From positions 24,818 to 88,817 of the forward strand of contig CAMDDB010000008.1 of the NCBI GenBank assembly GCA_945890865.1: 64,000 bases of DNA, given 5' to 3'. Position numbers and translations under genes: made by a program. Of the stretch, positions 9,053 to 18,365 are shown piece by piece. This stretch comes from Flavobacterium psychrophilum. Lineage in GTDB: Bacteria; Bacteroidota; Bacteroidia; Flavobacteriales; Flavobacteriaceae. The notes below the pieces were generated by a model. That model saw only the letters and a program-made list of their open reading frames with translations, searched no databases and was not told where the DNA came from. Numbering within the stretch: position 1 is the stretch's first letter; the number at the start of each line of letters is the position of its first letter.

Positions 9053-11824
9053 TTATTGAAATAATGTTTTATCAAATACCATTGCAATGGCGTTCTTTTG
9101 ACGTTTTTTAGAACGTTCATAACTTCCTGCTGCAGGTGCACTGTAAGCTTTAGGCGAAGCCAATCTTAATTTTACTAGATCAAAATTCATTAACATATAG
9201 CCATAAGCCCCCATGTTTTTAGGCTCTTCTTGTGCCCAAACATAATCATCAACATTTGGATACGTGTCGATAATTGATTTGATCTGATCTACTGCTAATG
9301 GGAATAATTGCTCTAATCGAACTACTGCAACATCATTTCTTCCTAATTCTTCACGTTGCGCAATAATGTCAAAATATACTTTACCTGTACAGAATACCAA
9401 TGTTTTAATCGCTTTTTTATCGGCAACTTTTGGATCATCTATTATTTCTTGGAAGTGTCCGTTTGCTAATTCGTCCACCGAAGATACTACATCAGGATGA
9501 CGTAATAAACTTTTTGGAGAAAATACCACTAACGGCTTACGAAATTCTGTTTTTAACTGTCTTCTCATTAAATGGAAGAAGTTGGCTGGGGAAGTTACAT
9601 CGGCAATATACATGTTGTGTTTTGCACACATTTGTAAATATCGTTCCATCCGTGCTGAGGAATGCTCTGCTCCTTGGTTTTCATAGCCATGAGGCAACAA
9701 CATAACTAATCCATTTTGATTGTTCCACTTGTCTTCTCCCGCAGAAATATATTGGTCAATCATAATTTGTGCGCCGTTTGAGAAATCTCCAAACTGTGCT
9801 TCCCAAATTACTAGGGTTTTTGGCGATGCTAAGGCATAGCCATATTCAAAACCTAATACCCCATATTCTGAAAGGTGTGAATTGTAGATATAAAAGTTTC
9901 CTTTTTTATCTTTTATATTATCTAAAAGAATTACTTCTTCTTCCGAATCTTCTACCTTAACTACGGCATGACGATGTGAAAAAGTTCCGCGTTCTACATC
10001 TTGACCAGAAATTCGTACATCAAAACCTTCTTTTAGTAAAGAACCATACGCTAATAATTCACCCATGGCCCAATCCAGTGTATTGGTCTCCACCATATTT
10101 TTTCGATCGCCAATTAACTTGGTAATCTTACTGATAAATTTTTTATTACTTGGAAGTTCCGTAATGGTTTTTGCAATTTCGGTCAATTGTTTTTTATCAA
10201 ACGAGGTGTCAAACTTTTGAAGCATTACCTTGTCGGAAACTTGCTGGTAGCCTTCCCACTCATTTTCCATGAAAGGGGTAATTACGGTCAAGTCTTTCTT
10301 GCGAGACGCTTCTAAATTTTCATCTAAATCGGCTTTATAAGCAGCTTCTAATTCCTTAACATAGCTCGAAGAAATTACACTTTCTTCCATTAATTTCTCG
10401 GCATAAATGTCTCTCGGATTTTTATGTTTGGCAATGGCTTTATATAAAATAGGTTGCGTAAATCGAGGTTCGTCACCTTCATTATGTCCATATTTTCTGT
10501 AGCCTAACAAATCAATAAATACATCTGCTCCAAACTCCATGCGGTAATCAAGCGCAAACAACATAGCATGAACAACGGCTTCTGCATCGTCTGCATTGAC
10601 GTGTAAAACGGGTGATAAAGTTACTTTAGCCACATCCGTACAATAGGTCGACGAACGCGCATCTAAATAATTAGTGGTAAATCCAACTTGGTTGTTGATG
10701 ACTAAATGGATGGTTCCTCCCGTTTTATAGCCATCTAATTTGGCCATTTGAATAATTTCATAAACAATACCTTGGCCGGCTATTGCGGCATCTCCGTGAA
10801 CGGCAATGGGTAATACTTTTGAAAAATCATTGGGATAATTTCTATCTTGTTTTGCTCTTGTAATTCCTTCAATAACAGCCCCTACCGTTTCTAAGTGAGA
10901 AGGATTTGGGGCTAAATTTAAATTGATTTTTTTTCCTGAAACGGAAACGCGATCAGAAGTTAATCCTAAATGGTATTTTACATCGCCATCAAAATTGGCG
11001 TCTTCATTATAGTCTTTTCCATCAAATTCTGAAAAGATATTTTGGGTATTTTTCCCGAAGATGTTGGCCAATACATTTAAACGACCTCTGTGTGCCATTC
11101 CCATAACAAACTGCTCTACCCCTTTATCTGCTGCCGCTTCTACTAAAGCGTCTAATGCTGGAATAACAGCCTCACAACCTTCCAAAGAAAATCGTTTTTG
11201 ACCTACATATTTAGTGTGTAAGAAATTTTCAAAGGAAACGGCTTCATTTAATTTTTTCAGAATGTGTTTTTTCTTTTCGGTGGAGAAATTGGGTAAATTA
11301 TCGTTTACATCTAATCGATTTTTGATCCATTCTAGTTTGTGGGGTTCTCGAATGTACATGTATTCCACACCGATAGACTGACAATAAACATTTTCTAAAT
11401 GTTTGATAATATCGGCCAAAGGGGAAGGCTTCATGTTAACTATTTTCGCGGCATCAAAAACGGTAGTTAAATCGGTTTGTGCGAGCCCAAAATTTTCAAG
11501 TGCTAGCGAAGGTCCGTGTACCCTTCGATCTCTCACGGGATTTGTTTTTGTAAACAAATGACCTCGAGTTCTATAGCCTTCAATTAATTTAAGAACGTTG
11601 AACTCTTTTTGCATTTTTTCAGAAATTTCCCCCGAATCTTCGGAAGCGGCAAAAGCTACTTGGTGGGCTACTTCATCTGTCCCATATTGGGCTTGTGCAA
11701 AATCAAATCCTTGAAAAAAACTTCTCCAGCTGGGCTCTACGCTATCTGGATTTTGTAGATATAGTTCGTATAAATCGGCAAAAAAAGCCGTGTGTGCAGC
11801 ATTTAAAAAGGAAAACCTATCCAT
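9053..11824 (-). CDS. sucA: 2-oxoglutarate dehydrogenase E1 (thiamine-diphosphate dependent)
   Basis: Decarboxylates 2-oxoglutarate and passes the succinyl group to the lipoyl arm of SucB. 923 residues, near the usual 930. The N-terminal segment (FFADLYELYLQNPDSVEPSWRSFF, split by the usual E2-binding region) fits OdhA/SucA, as do GMAHRGRLNVLANI, the IHGDAA-type block seen as AVHGDAAIAGQG, GYRKYGHNEGDEPRFTQP (thiamine-diphosphate binding), and RISGQDVERGTFSHRHAV in the transketolase-like half. It forms an operon with sucB and has its own promoter signature upstream. Confidence 0.97.
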   Translation of the reverse strand: MDRFSFLNAAHTAFFADLYELYLQNPDSVEPSWRSFFQGFDFAQAQYGTDEVAHQVAFAASEDSGEISEKMQKEFNVLKLIEGYRTRGHLFTKTNPVRDRRVHGPSLALENFGLAQTDLTTVFDAAKIVNMKPSPLADIIKHLENVYCQSIGVEYMYIREPHKLEWIKNRLDVNDNLPNFSTEKKKHILKKLNEAVSFENFLHTKYVGQKRFSLEGCEAVIPALDALVEAAADKGVEQFVMGMAHRGRLNVLANIFGKNTQNIFSEFDGKDYNEDANFDGDVKYHLGLTSDRVSVSGKKINLNLAPNPSHLETVGAVIEGITRAKQDRNYPNDFSKVLPIAVHGDAAIAGQGIVYEIIQMAKLDGYKTGGTIHLVINNQVGFTTNYLDARSSTYCTDVAKVTLSPVLHVNADDAEAVVHAMLFALDYRMEFGADVFIDLLGYRKYGHNEGDEPRFTQPILYKAIAKHKNPRDIYAEKLMEESVISSSYVKELEAAYKADLDENLEASRKKDLTVITPFMENEWEGYQQVSDKVMLQKFDTSFDKKQLTEIAKTITELPSNKKFISKITKLIGDRKNMVETNTLDWAMGELLAYGSLLKEGFDVRISGQDVERGTFSHRHAVVKVEDSEEEVILLDNIKDKKGNFYIYNSHLSEYGVLGFEYGYALASPKTLVIWEAQFGDFSNGAQIMIDQYISAGEDKWNNQNGLVMLLPHGYENQGAEHSSARMERYLQMCAKHNMYIADVTSPANFFHLMRRQLKTEFRKPLVVFSPKSLLRHPDVVSSVDELANGHFQEIIDDPKVADKKAIKTLVFCTGKVYFDIIAQREELGRNDVAVVRLEQLFPLAVDQIKSIIDTYPNVDDYVWAQEEPKNMGAYGYMLMNFDLVKLRLASPKAYSAPAAGSYERSKKRQKNAIAMVFDKTLFQ

Positions 11825-11864
11825 ATTGTGTAGTCTGAAAGACCTTTTAATTAAAAATTATACG

Positions 11865-11896
11865 CAAAAGTAAAACATTTTATCATAATCTTTCAA
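11865..11896 (-). promoter_or_regulatory. sucA-sucB promoter
   Basis: On the minus strand TTG (complement of 11894-11896), 21 bases, then TACTTTTG (complement of 11865-11872). This matches TTG/TAnnTTTG and places transcription start about 35 bases before the sucA ATG. Confidence 0.6.
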
Positions 11897-11940
11897 GGAT
11901 TTTCATACTTTTATATCTATAATTTTTCGAAAATAGATTT

Positions 11941-12222
11941 ATGAAAAAGAATTCTATAATAAATTTAAAAGTTTTAATAATTATTGTGTTTTTATTTTGT
12001 TTGAAACCTGAAATTTATGCACAAGAAATTCAAGTTCTTAAAACAAAAAGTAATTTTTTTACCCGTGTTCAATTTGGAGGCGGATTGGGTCTAAGTGCCG
12101 GTTATCGCAACGAAAATGTAACAATGGGTATTCGCTACAATGTGCTTCATAAAGACCGAGAAAATGTATATACCGAAGCGTTTATGCCTTTTGTAAGGGT
12201 ATTTTTTAACCCTAAAGGATAA
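11941..12222 (+). CDS. Small exported protein of unknown function
   Basis: A 93-residue protein with a signal peptide (residues 1-28, ending IYAQE) and a mature part of only about 65 residues with alternating Gly/aromatic strands (FTRVQFGGGLGLSAGYRNENVTMGIRYN ... FMPFVRVFF). It resembles two or three strands of an outer-membrane barrel, too short to be a complete one. It could be a remnant or a small periplasmic protein. I do not recognise the family. It is transcribed away from sucA and precedes the PhoD-like gene by 67 bases. Confidence 0.6.
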   Translation: MKKNSIINLKVLIIIVFLFCLKPEIYAQEIQVLKTKSNFFTRVQFGGGLGLSAGYRNENVTMGIRYNVLHKDRENVYTEAFMPFVRVFFNPKG

Positions 12223-12289
12223 CCTATTCTTAACACCCTTTTGGTGGATTCCTTTATTTTTTTGCCTTTTTTTGTAGAAAAGATATAGT

Positions 12290-13618
12290 ATGAAACATTT
12301 TTTTTATTCCCTAATTGCCGTACTGTTTTCACTTACCGTTTCTGCTCAAAATGGCATACAATCGGGACCAATGGTTGGTTATTGTGAAATGAAAGAAGCT
12401 ATGATATGGTTGCAAACAACAAGTGACGCTATCGTCGAGATTGAATATTTCGAAAAGGAAAATCCTACAAAAATATATAAAAGTGCCGCGTATCGAACAC
12501 ATGCTGAAAATGCATTTACCTGTCACATTTTATTAAATGAATTGAGCCCAGGGAAAAAATATATGTACACCATTTTTGTAGATAAAAAGAAAATTACTTT
12601 TCCCTATGAAACGACATTCACTTCAAAAAAAATATGGCAATGGCGAGAACAAGCTCCCGATTTTTCAGTTGCTCTTGGCAGTTGCGCATACGTCAATGAA
12701 GAAGCAGTAGACCGGCCAGGAAAAGGCTATGGTTCCAATTATTCAATTTTTGAATCTATAGCGAATAAAAACCCAGATATTATGCTTTGGCTGGGAGATA
12801 ACATCTATTTGAGAGAGGCAGATTGGGATAGTAAAACAGGGATTTATCACCGTTATACCCATTCGCGTTCCTTAAAAGAATTACAACCTTTATTGGCTAA
12901 AACACAAAATTTTGCCATTTGGGATGACCACGATTTTGGACCAAATGATAGCGATAGAAGCTTTTACAATAAACACCTTACACAACAAGCATTTAAAGAC
13001 TTTTGGGCAAATAAAACATATGGCTTAGACGCGCTGCAGAAAGAAGGTATACATTCTGTTTTTAGTTGGTCTGATGTCGATTTTTTTCTTCTGGACAATC
13101 GTTTTTTTAAATCTCCAAATGACAGAAAAACAGGGGAACGAACGATTTTAGGAAAGGAACAACTTGAGTGGTTAATCGATGCGTTGTCTTCATCTAAAGC
13201 ATCCTTCAAAATCATTGCAATTGGCGGTCAAGTGTTAAATACTGCCGCTAGATTTGAAAATTATGCGTGTTATTCTGAAGAAAAAAAATATTTATTGGAT
13301 CAAATTAAAGCGAACAACATAAAAGGCGTTGTATTTCTGAGCGGCGATAGGCATTTTACAGAATTATCTAAAATTGCTGTTACTGAAACTACCGCGATTT
13401 ATGATTGGACCGTTTCGCCATTAACGTCTGGAATTGCAACATCCTACAAAGAAGACATAAATACTAATAGGGTGGAAGGAAGTTTGTTTACCGAAAACTG
13501 CTTTGGTATGATTTCTTTTTCTGGAAAAAAGGAGAAAAGACAACTTAAACTAACCTTATTCAACAAAGATGGCATAGAATTATGGCATAAAGTGATCTTG
13601 AAAAGTGAATTGGAATAA
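12290..13618 (+). CDS. PhoD-like metallophosphatase (alkaline phosphatase D family)
   Basis: A secreted 442-residue phosphomonoesterase or phosphodiesterase. Signal peptide 1-20 (LTVSAQ); an Ig-like N-terminal domain to about residue 112; then the metallophosphatase domain with ALGSCAYVN (128-136), WLGDNIYLRE (167-176, Asp170 and Asn171 as metal ligands), WDDHDFGPND (211-220), a hydrophobic LLDNRFF block and LSGDRHFTEL (350-359, with Asp353 and His355). It lacks the usual Tat twin-arginine signal of Bacillus PhoD; a Sec signal is common in Bacteroidota homologues. Its stop codon abuts the stop of the convergent gene. Confidence 0.85.
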   Translation: MKHFFYSLIAVLFSLTVSAQNGIQSGPMVGYCEMKEAMIWLQTTSDAIVEIEYFEKENPTKIYKSAAYRTHAENAFTCHILLNELSPGKKYMYTIFVDKKKITFPYETTFTSKKIWQWREQAPDFSVALGSCAYVNEEAVDRPGKGYGSNYSIFESIANKNPDIMLWLGDNIYLREADWDSKTGIYHRYTHSRSLKELQPLLAKTQNFAIWDDHDFGPNDSDRSFYNKHLTQQAFKDFWANKTYGLDALQKEGIHSVFSWSDVDFFLLDNRFFKSPNDRKTGERTILGKEQLEWLIDALSSSKASFKIIAIGGQVLNTAARFENYACYSEEKKYLLDQIKANNIKGVVFLSGDRHFTELSKIAVTETTAIYDWTVSPLTSGIATSYKEDINTNRVEGSLFTENCFGMISFSGKKEKRQLKLTLFNKDGIELWHKVILKSELE

Positions 13619-13972
13619 TTAATACTTGTTCCGAAACCACACCTTTTGCCATTCGCGTTTTAAGACTAAAAACGCCACTTGTTCTGATAATTCTACTAAA
13701 TCAGAACCATCTAATTTTTTAATTTGTTCTTCTGAAACGTCAATAATGTAAAGTAAGTTCAAATATTCTGCAAATTTGTATTGAATCAGTTTGTAGATTT
13801 TTTCTTGCACTAAATTTTTAAACTCAAACGGAAAAATACTCGCCGGGACATCTAGGGGTTCATTGGCCAAAGCAAAATCTTTATTGACCTGTTCAATCAG
13901 TTTAAAGTACAAAGCTTCCTCTTCCGCTTGCGAAATCAATGCGTCAATATTTATTGGGTTTATAAAATTCAT
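13619..13972 (-). CDS. Conserved-looking cytoplasmic protein of unknown function
   Basis: A 117-residue protein with no signal peptide, no Cys, and mostly predicted helices with mixed charge. It starts MNFINPINIDALISQAEEEA and ends REWQKVWFRNKY. I recognise no catalytic motif. It sits 46 bases downstream of the polyprenyl synthase on the same strand, so is probably co-transcribed; the reading frame and codon use match its neighbours, supporting a real gene. Confidence 0.7.
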   Translation of the reverse strand: MNFINPINIDALISQAEEEALYFKLIEQVNKDFALANEPLDVPASIFPFEFKNLVQEKIYKLIQYKFAEYLNLLYIIDVSEEQIKKLDGSDLVELSEQVAFLVLKREWQKVWFRNKY

Positions 13973-14018
13973 TTACAGTATTATTGACACATTATCAAAT
14001 TAATAAATTGGCAAATTG

Positions 14019-14993
14019 TTACACGTTTCTTCCCATTAAACTATCGCCAAAAGCTTTCAAAATGACTTTCTTATCGGGCGAAATATCCATTTTTTCTAGG
14101 GTTTCAAACGCCTTAAAGGTGTACTCTTGAATGGCTGTTTTTGTTGCTTCGCTTGCTCCTGAAGCATTAAAAATTGCTTTAACTGATTCGATTTTTTCGA
14201 TTTTTTCTGAAGGTTGTATTGAAAATAAATGGACCAACTGTTGTTTGTCTTCCGCTGATGAAAACTCAATTGCTTTCAAATAAAGATACGTTTTTTTGTT
14301 TTCAATAATGTCGCCACCCACTTGCTTTCCAAAGGTTTCTGGATTTCCAAAGGCATCGAGATAATCGTCTTGTAATTGAAAGGCAAGGCCTAAATTCAAT
14401 CCAAAATCATAGATTAAATTGGCGTTTTCATCGGAAGTTTCGGCTACGATTGCGCCCATCTTCATGGCAGCGCCCACCAATACTGCCGTTTTATATTCAA
14501 TCATTTTTAAATATTCGGGGATGGTGACATCGTTTCGCAATTCAAAATCGACATCATATTGCTGACCCTCGCAAACTTCTAACGCTGTTTTGCTGAATAA
14601 TTTAGCTAATTTTTGGAAGGTTTCGGGTGGGTAACTCTCAAAAAATTGATAGGCCAAAATGAGCATTGCATCACCTGATAATATTCCCGTATTCAAATCC
14701 CATTTTTCATGAACCGTTTGATGGCCTCTTCGCAAAGGAGCATCGTCCATAATGTCATCGTGAATTAATGAAAAGTTGTGAAATACTTCAATAGCTGTAG
14801 CCGCTGGAAGCGCTTTATCACATGGGGTATTGAACACTTCACTGGCCATCAAGGTTAAAACAGGACGCATCCTTTTTCCGCCCAGCGACAAAATATATTG
14901 AATAGGTTCGTATAAATTTTTAGGCTCTTTGTGGGCCACAATTTGCGAAAAATGATCACTCATTTTTTCTTGATAGTAGGATACTGAATGCAT
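14019..14993 (-). CDS. Short-chain polyprenyl diphosphate synthase (FPP/GGPP type)
   Basis: Condenses isopentenyl diphosphate with allylic diphosphates to make precursors of menaquinone, carotenoids or undecaprenyl lipid. 324 residues. Both aspartate motifs are present: HDDIMDDAPLRRG (78-90) and FQLQDDYLDAFG (205-216), plus GGKRMRP (38-44) for diphosphate binding. Phe74, five residues before the first Asp, is aromatic, a feature of C15-C20 synthases rather than long-chain ones. It lies divergent from the efflux operon; the downstream neighbour is an unknown gene. Confidence 0.9.
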   Translation of the reverse strand: MHSVSYYQEKMSDHFSQIVAHKEPKNLYEPIQYILSLGGKRMRPVLTLMASEVFNTPCDKALPAATAIEVFHNFSLIHDDIMDDAPLRRGHQTVHEKWDLNTGILSGDAMLILAYQFFESYPPETFQKLAKLFSKTALEVCEGQQYDVDFELRNDVTIPEYLKMIEYKTAVLVGAAMKMGAIVAETSDENANLIYDFGLNLGLAFQLQDDYLDAFGNPETFGKQVGGDIIENKKTYLYLKAIEFSSAEDKQQLVHLFSIQPSEKIEKIESVKAIFNASGASEATKTAIQEYTFKAFETLEKMDISPDKKVILKAFGDSLMGRNV

Positions 14994-15072
14994 GCTGCTG
15001 ATTTTTTGGCTAAATTACTTCAATAATCTGAAACGTTACAAATTAATAAAGTGTTAAATTTACGTAAAAACT

Positions 15073-15104
15073 TTGGAAACTATTTTTGTGTTAAAAGTTT
15101 CCAA
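15073..15104. promoter_or_regulatory. Putative TetR operator over the efflux operon promoter
   Basis: A perfect inverted repeat, TTGGAAACT (15073-15081) and AGTTTCCAA (15096-15104), with a 14-base centre. It covers the -33 TTG and ends two bases before the -7 box, so a bound dimer would block RNA polymerase. The adjacent gene encodes a TetR repressor, making autoregulation the simplest reading. Confidence 0.6.
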
Positions 15105-15114
15105 CCTATATTTG
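15086..15114 (+). promoter_or_regulatory. Promoter of the tetR-tolC-adaptor-RND operon
   Basis: TTG at 15086-15088, 18 bases, then TATATTTG at 15107-15114: a full match to the Bacteroidota primary-sigma pattern. Predicted transcription start is near 15120, about 44 bases before the tetR ATG. Confidence 0.7.
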
Positions 15115-15163
15115 CATCAGATTTAGGACAAATCTAGTTTTAAATCAAAGACTTAAAGAAGTA

Positions 15164-15757
15164 ATGAAAGACCAAATTTTAACAAAAGCAACAGACCTTT
15201 TTTTAACACTAGGATTCAAAAGTGTTACTATGGATGATATTGCTTCTGAAATGGGTATTTCAAAAAAAACCATTTACCTCCATTACAACAATAAAGATCA
15301 GCTAGTAGAAGCCTCCACGATGCATTTATTTGAAACCATATCTGGTGGAATTGATCAAATCTGTTCCTTGGAAAATAATCCCATAGAAGAGTTGTTCTTG
15401 ATCAAAGATTTTGTCATGAAAAATCTAAAGAACGAAAGCACTTTTCCCATTTATCAATTGCAAAAATATTATCCAAATATTCATAAATCGCTAATGCTTC
15501 GACAATTTGACAAAATGGGCGACTGTGTCATTGTTAATTTAGAAAAAGGAATAGTACGAGGCCTTTTTAGAAAAGAAATAAACATTCCTTTGATTGCCCG
15601 CTTTTATTTTGCCGGCATGACCAGTTTAAAAAATAACGAAATATATAATACAGAACAATTCCCTTCCCTAACAACTCAAATGGCCTATTTAGAATATCAT
15701 TTAAGAGGTATTTGCACAGAAAAAGGAATACAAAAACTAGAACAATTATTAAAATAG
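15164..15757 (+). CDS. TetR/AcrR-family transcriptional repressor
   Basis: A 197-residue regulator with an N-terminal helix-turn-helix (residues about 20-47: SVTMDDIASEMGISKKTIYL then HYNNKDQL, the classic TetR signature) and a helical C-terminal ligand/dimer domain. It is the first gene of an efflux operon and the TolC-like gene starts 8 bases after its stop, so it most likely represses its own operon and responds to a pump substrate. The inverted repeat at 15073-15104 is the probable binding site. The inducing ligand is unknown. Confidence 0.92.
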   Translation: MKDQILTKATDLFLTLGFKSVTMDDIASEMGISKKTIYLHYNNKDQLVEASTMHLFETISGGIDQICSLENNPIEELFLIKDFVMKNLKNESTFPIYQLQKYYPNIHKSLMLRQFDKMGDCVIVNLEKGIVRGLFRKEINIPLIARFYFAGMTSLKNNEIYNTEQFPSLTTQMAYLEYHLRGICTEKGIQKLEQLLK

Positions 15758-15765
15758 ACCATACT

Positions 15766-17106
15766 ATGAAACAAAAATTAACTGCACTTTGCTTATTTAT
15801 TACCACTACATTGTTTGCACAAGAAGCAAAGATTTCATATTCCTTTACTCTAGAACAAGCCATAGAACATGCGGTGAAAAACAATTATTCTATGATCAAT
15901 GCCGACAGAGATGTGGAAGCGGCGAAAAAGAAAAAATGGGAAACAACAACCATGGGTTTGCCTCAAATTAATGGATCTGTAAATTATCAGAATACGTTTG
16001 AGTTTACCAAACAAGGTGCGGCTGCAAATGCATTTAATCCGGCTGCAAATCCAAACGACATCGTATTGTTAGCTTTTGGCACAAAACACGTTGCTATTGG
16101 AAATCTTACCTTAAGTCAATTGATTTTTGACGGTTCCTATTTAGTTGGGCTTCAATCGGCAAAAACGTATTTGCAAATTTCGGAAAACGCTAAAATAAAA
16201 ACCGCTCAGGAAATTAAAGAAATCGTTATCAATTCTTATGGCAATGTATTACTGGCAGATGAAAGCGTTAAAATTCTAGAAAACAACAAAAAAATTCTAG
16301 AAAAAACCTTGGCTGACACCAAGGAGATTTTTAAAAACGGTTTAATTGAAGAAGAAAATGTTGAACAACTTCAAATCACATTGGCCAGTTTAACCAGTTC
16401 ATTAGAAAATGTAAAACGTCAAAAAAGAATTGCGGTAGACGTATTAAAATTGCTTTTAGGAATAGATTTGATGGAAGAATTAGTCCTAATCGATCAATTG
16501 AATACCTTGACGCAAAACAATATAGATTTAGTTTTATTGAAAAAAGAATTTGAAGCGAAAAATACGATTGATTACCAAATTGGTAAAAACATTGAGAAAA
16601 GTAAAGAACTCTTATTAAAATTAGAAAAAAGTAAAGCACTACCATCGCTAGCTGCTCAATTTAATTTTGGTTATAATTCATTTGCCAATCAATTCGATTT
16701 AGCAAACGGTTCTCAAAAATGGAATAATTTTTCCAATGTGGGAGTCGGATTAAATGTACCTGTATTCAGTAGTTTGGGAAGAAGTTCCAGAACTCAGCAA
16801 GCTAAAATTGCATTAGAACAAGCCAAAACATCGGTAACAGAAACCGAACAAAAATTGAAATTACAATTTGCAAAAGCCAAAAGCGATTATGAATTTAGCA
16901 TTGAACAATTGGCAACTTCAAAAAATAATTTAAATTTAGCAGAACGCATCGAGTCTAAAAATCAAATTAAATTCAAAGAAGGATTGGCCGGTAGTTTTGA
17001 TTTATCCGAAGCACAACGTCAATTATATAGTGCCCAACAAAGCTATCTTCAAGCCATGCTTGACGTAATTAATAAAAGAGCAACTTTAGAAAAACTAGTA
17101 AATTAA
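15766..17106 (+). CDS. TolC-like outer-membrane efflux protein
   Basis: Outer-membrane channel of a tripartite pump. I place the start at ATG 15766 rather than an upstream in-frame ATG at 15712, because 15766 begins a proper signal peptide (MKQKLTALCLFITTTLFAQ) and lies after the tetR stop. The 446 residues contain two OEP repeats: long coiled helices with strands (IEHAVKNNYSMINADRDVEAAKKK; later NIEKSKELLLKLEKS and FAKAKSDYEFSIEQLATSKNN) and the conserved GLAGSFDLSEAQRQLYSAQQ near the C-terminus. It works with the adaptor and RND pump encoded directly downstream. Confidence 0.93.
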   Translation: MKQKLTALCLFITTTLFAQEAKISYSFTLEQAIEHAVKNNYSMINADRDVEAAKKKKWETTTMGLPQINGSVNYQNTFEFTKQGAAANAFNPAANPNDIVLLAFGTKHVAIGNLTLSQLIFDGSYLVGLQSAKTYLQISENAKIKTAQEIKEIVINSYGNVLLADESVKILENNKKILEKTLADTKEIFKNGLIEEENVEQLQITLASLTSSLENVKRQKRIAVDVLKLLLGIDLMEELVLIDQLNTLTQNNIDLVLLKKEFEAKNTIDYQIGKNIEKSKELLLKLEKSKALPSLAAQFNFGYNSFANQFDLANGSQKWNNFSNVGVGLNVPVFSSLGRSSRTQQAKIALEQAKTSVTETEQKLKLQFAKAKSDYEFSIEQLATSKNNLNLAERIESKNQIKFKEGLAGSFDLSEAQRQLYSAQQSYLQAMLDVINKRATLEKLVN

Positions 17107-17148
17107 TTCCTAATACAATCTATACTTCATAAACAAAAAATTAACCCA

Positions 17149-18288
17149 ATGAAAAAAATAATTCTACTTACAACCCTATCCATCGCCCTATTGGCTTGTT
17201 CAACAAAAGAATCAGACGCATCGCTTGAACAATTAATTTCGGATAAAAATGTAGCCGCACTTCAAACAAAAAAAACAACTCTTCAAGCCGAATTGGCTAA
17301 AATTGAAGGTGCGTTAGCCGTGCTAGATGTAAAAAAAATAGAAGCATTAGTTGCTATTCAAACCCTAAAAGATACTGTTTTCAATCACTATTTAGAAGTT
17401 CAAGGAAGTGTAGATACCAAAGAAAATATTGTAGTTCAGCCGGAATTTAGCGGGACACTAACCGCTCTTTACGTAAAAGCCGGACAACGTGTTACCAAAG
17501 GACAAATTCTTGGAAAAATTGACGACGCCGGGATGGGGCAGCAATTAGCTAACATAGAAAACCAATGTGCCTTAGCTAAAACCACTTTTGAACGTCAAAA
17601 AAATCTTTGGGATAAAAAAATTGGCTCAGAAATTCAGTTTTTACAAGCGCAAGCGCAAATGATCTCTGCACAAAAATCAGTAGCGCAAATGAAAGCTCAA
17701 GTAGCAAAAACAGTTGTTCGTGCGCCATTTTCGGGGACAATTGATGAAGTATTTGTAGAGCGAGGAGAAGTAGTGGCGCCTAATCCACAAGGACTAATGC
17801 GAATCGTTAATTTATCAAACATGTATGTTTCTACAACTGTACCGGAAACCTATATTGGAAAATTAAAACCCGGAACCGAAGTAGCTGTGTTTTTAACCTC
17901 ATTAGGAAAAACCTATATAGGAAAAGTGCGCCAAGTGGCTAATTATATCAATCCGAATAACAGAAGTTTTGGTATTGAAGTAAGTGTGCCCAATCCCGAC
18001 AATTTATTGCGTCCAAATCAGGTAGCAAAATTAAAGATAATAGATTACACCAATAAGAATGCTATTGTTGTGCCTACTAATGTAGTACAAGAAGATGGAC
18101 AACTTCAAAAATTTGTATTTATTGCTACAAATGTGAACGGAACTTCGGGAATTGCAAAAAAAGTAGTGGTAAAAGTGGGTAAATCTTCAAATAACTTTAC
18201 CGAAATACTCAGTGGTTTATCGGCAAATGATATCATAGTAACCGAAGGCGTAAATAGTATTGCCGACGGCATGAAACTAAATTTTTAA
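17149..18288 (+). CDS. RND efflux periplasmic adaptor (membrane fusion protein)
   Basis: Bridges the RND pump and the TolC-like channel. 379 residues; a lipoprotein signal with lipobox LLAC (Cys17) anchors it in a membrane. Then a short coiled coil (40-65), the first biotinyl-lipoyl half (VQPEFSGTLTALYVKAGQRVTKGQIL), a helical hairpin (about 125-190), the second lipoyl half (TVVRAPFSGTIDEVFVERGEVV), a beta-barrel and a membrane-proximal domain. It sits 42 bases after the TolC-like gene. The N-terminal Leu/Gln/Lys coiled coil before the lipoyl domain is characteristic of Bacteroidota adaptors. Confidence 0.93.
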   Translation: MKKIILLTTLSIALLACSTKESDASLEQLISDKNVAALQTKKTTLQAELAKIEGALAVLDVKKIEALVAIQTLKDTVFNHYLEVQGSVDTKENIVVQPEFSGTLTALYVKAGQRVTKGQILGKIDDAGMGQQLANIENQCALAKTTFERQKNLWDKKIGSEIQFLQAQAQMISAQKSVAQMKAQVAKTVVRAPFSGTIDEVFVERGEVVAPNPQGLMRIVNLSNMYVSTTVPETYIGKLKPGTEVAVFLTSLGKTYIGKVRQVANYINPNNRSFGIEVSVPNPDNLLRPNQVAKLKIIDYTNKNAIVVPTNVVQEDGQLQKFVFIATNVNGTSGIAKKVVVKVGKSSNNFTEILSGLSANDIIVTEGVNSIADGMKLNF

Positions 18289-18299
18289 AAGAGTTAATT

Positions 18300-18340
18300 G
18301 TTTATAGTTTGCAGTTGTATTTACACGTACAACCATAAAC
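18300..18340. repeat. Bulged inverted repeat between adaptor and RND genes
   Basis: Outer arms GTTTAT (18300-18305) / ATAAAC (18335-18340) and inner arms GTTGTA (18314-18319) / TACAAC (18328-18333). No T-run follows, so it is more likely an intercistronic mRNA structure than a terminator. Confidence 0.4.
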
Positions 18341-18365
18341 TTAAAACCAAAAACAACAAACAAAT

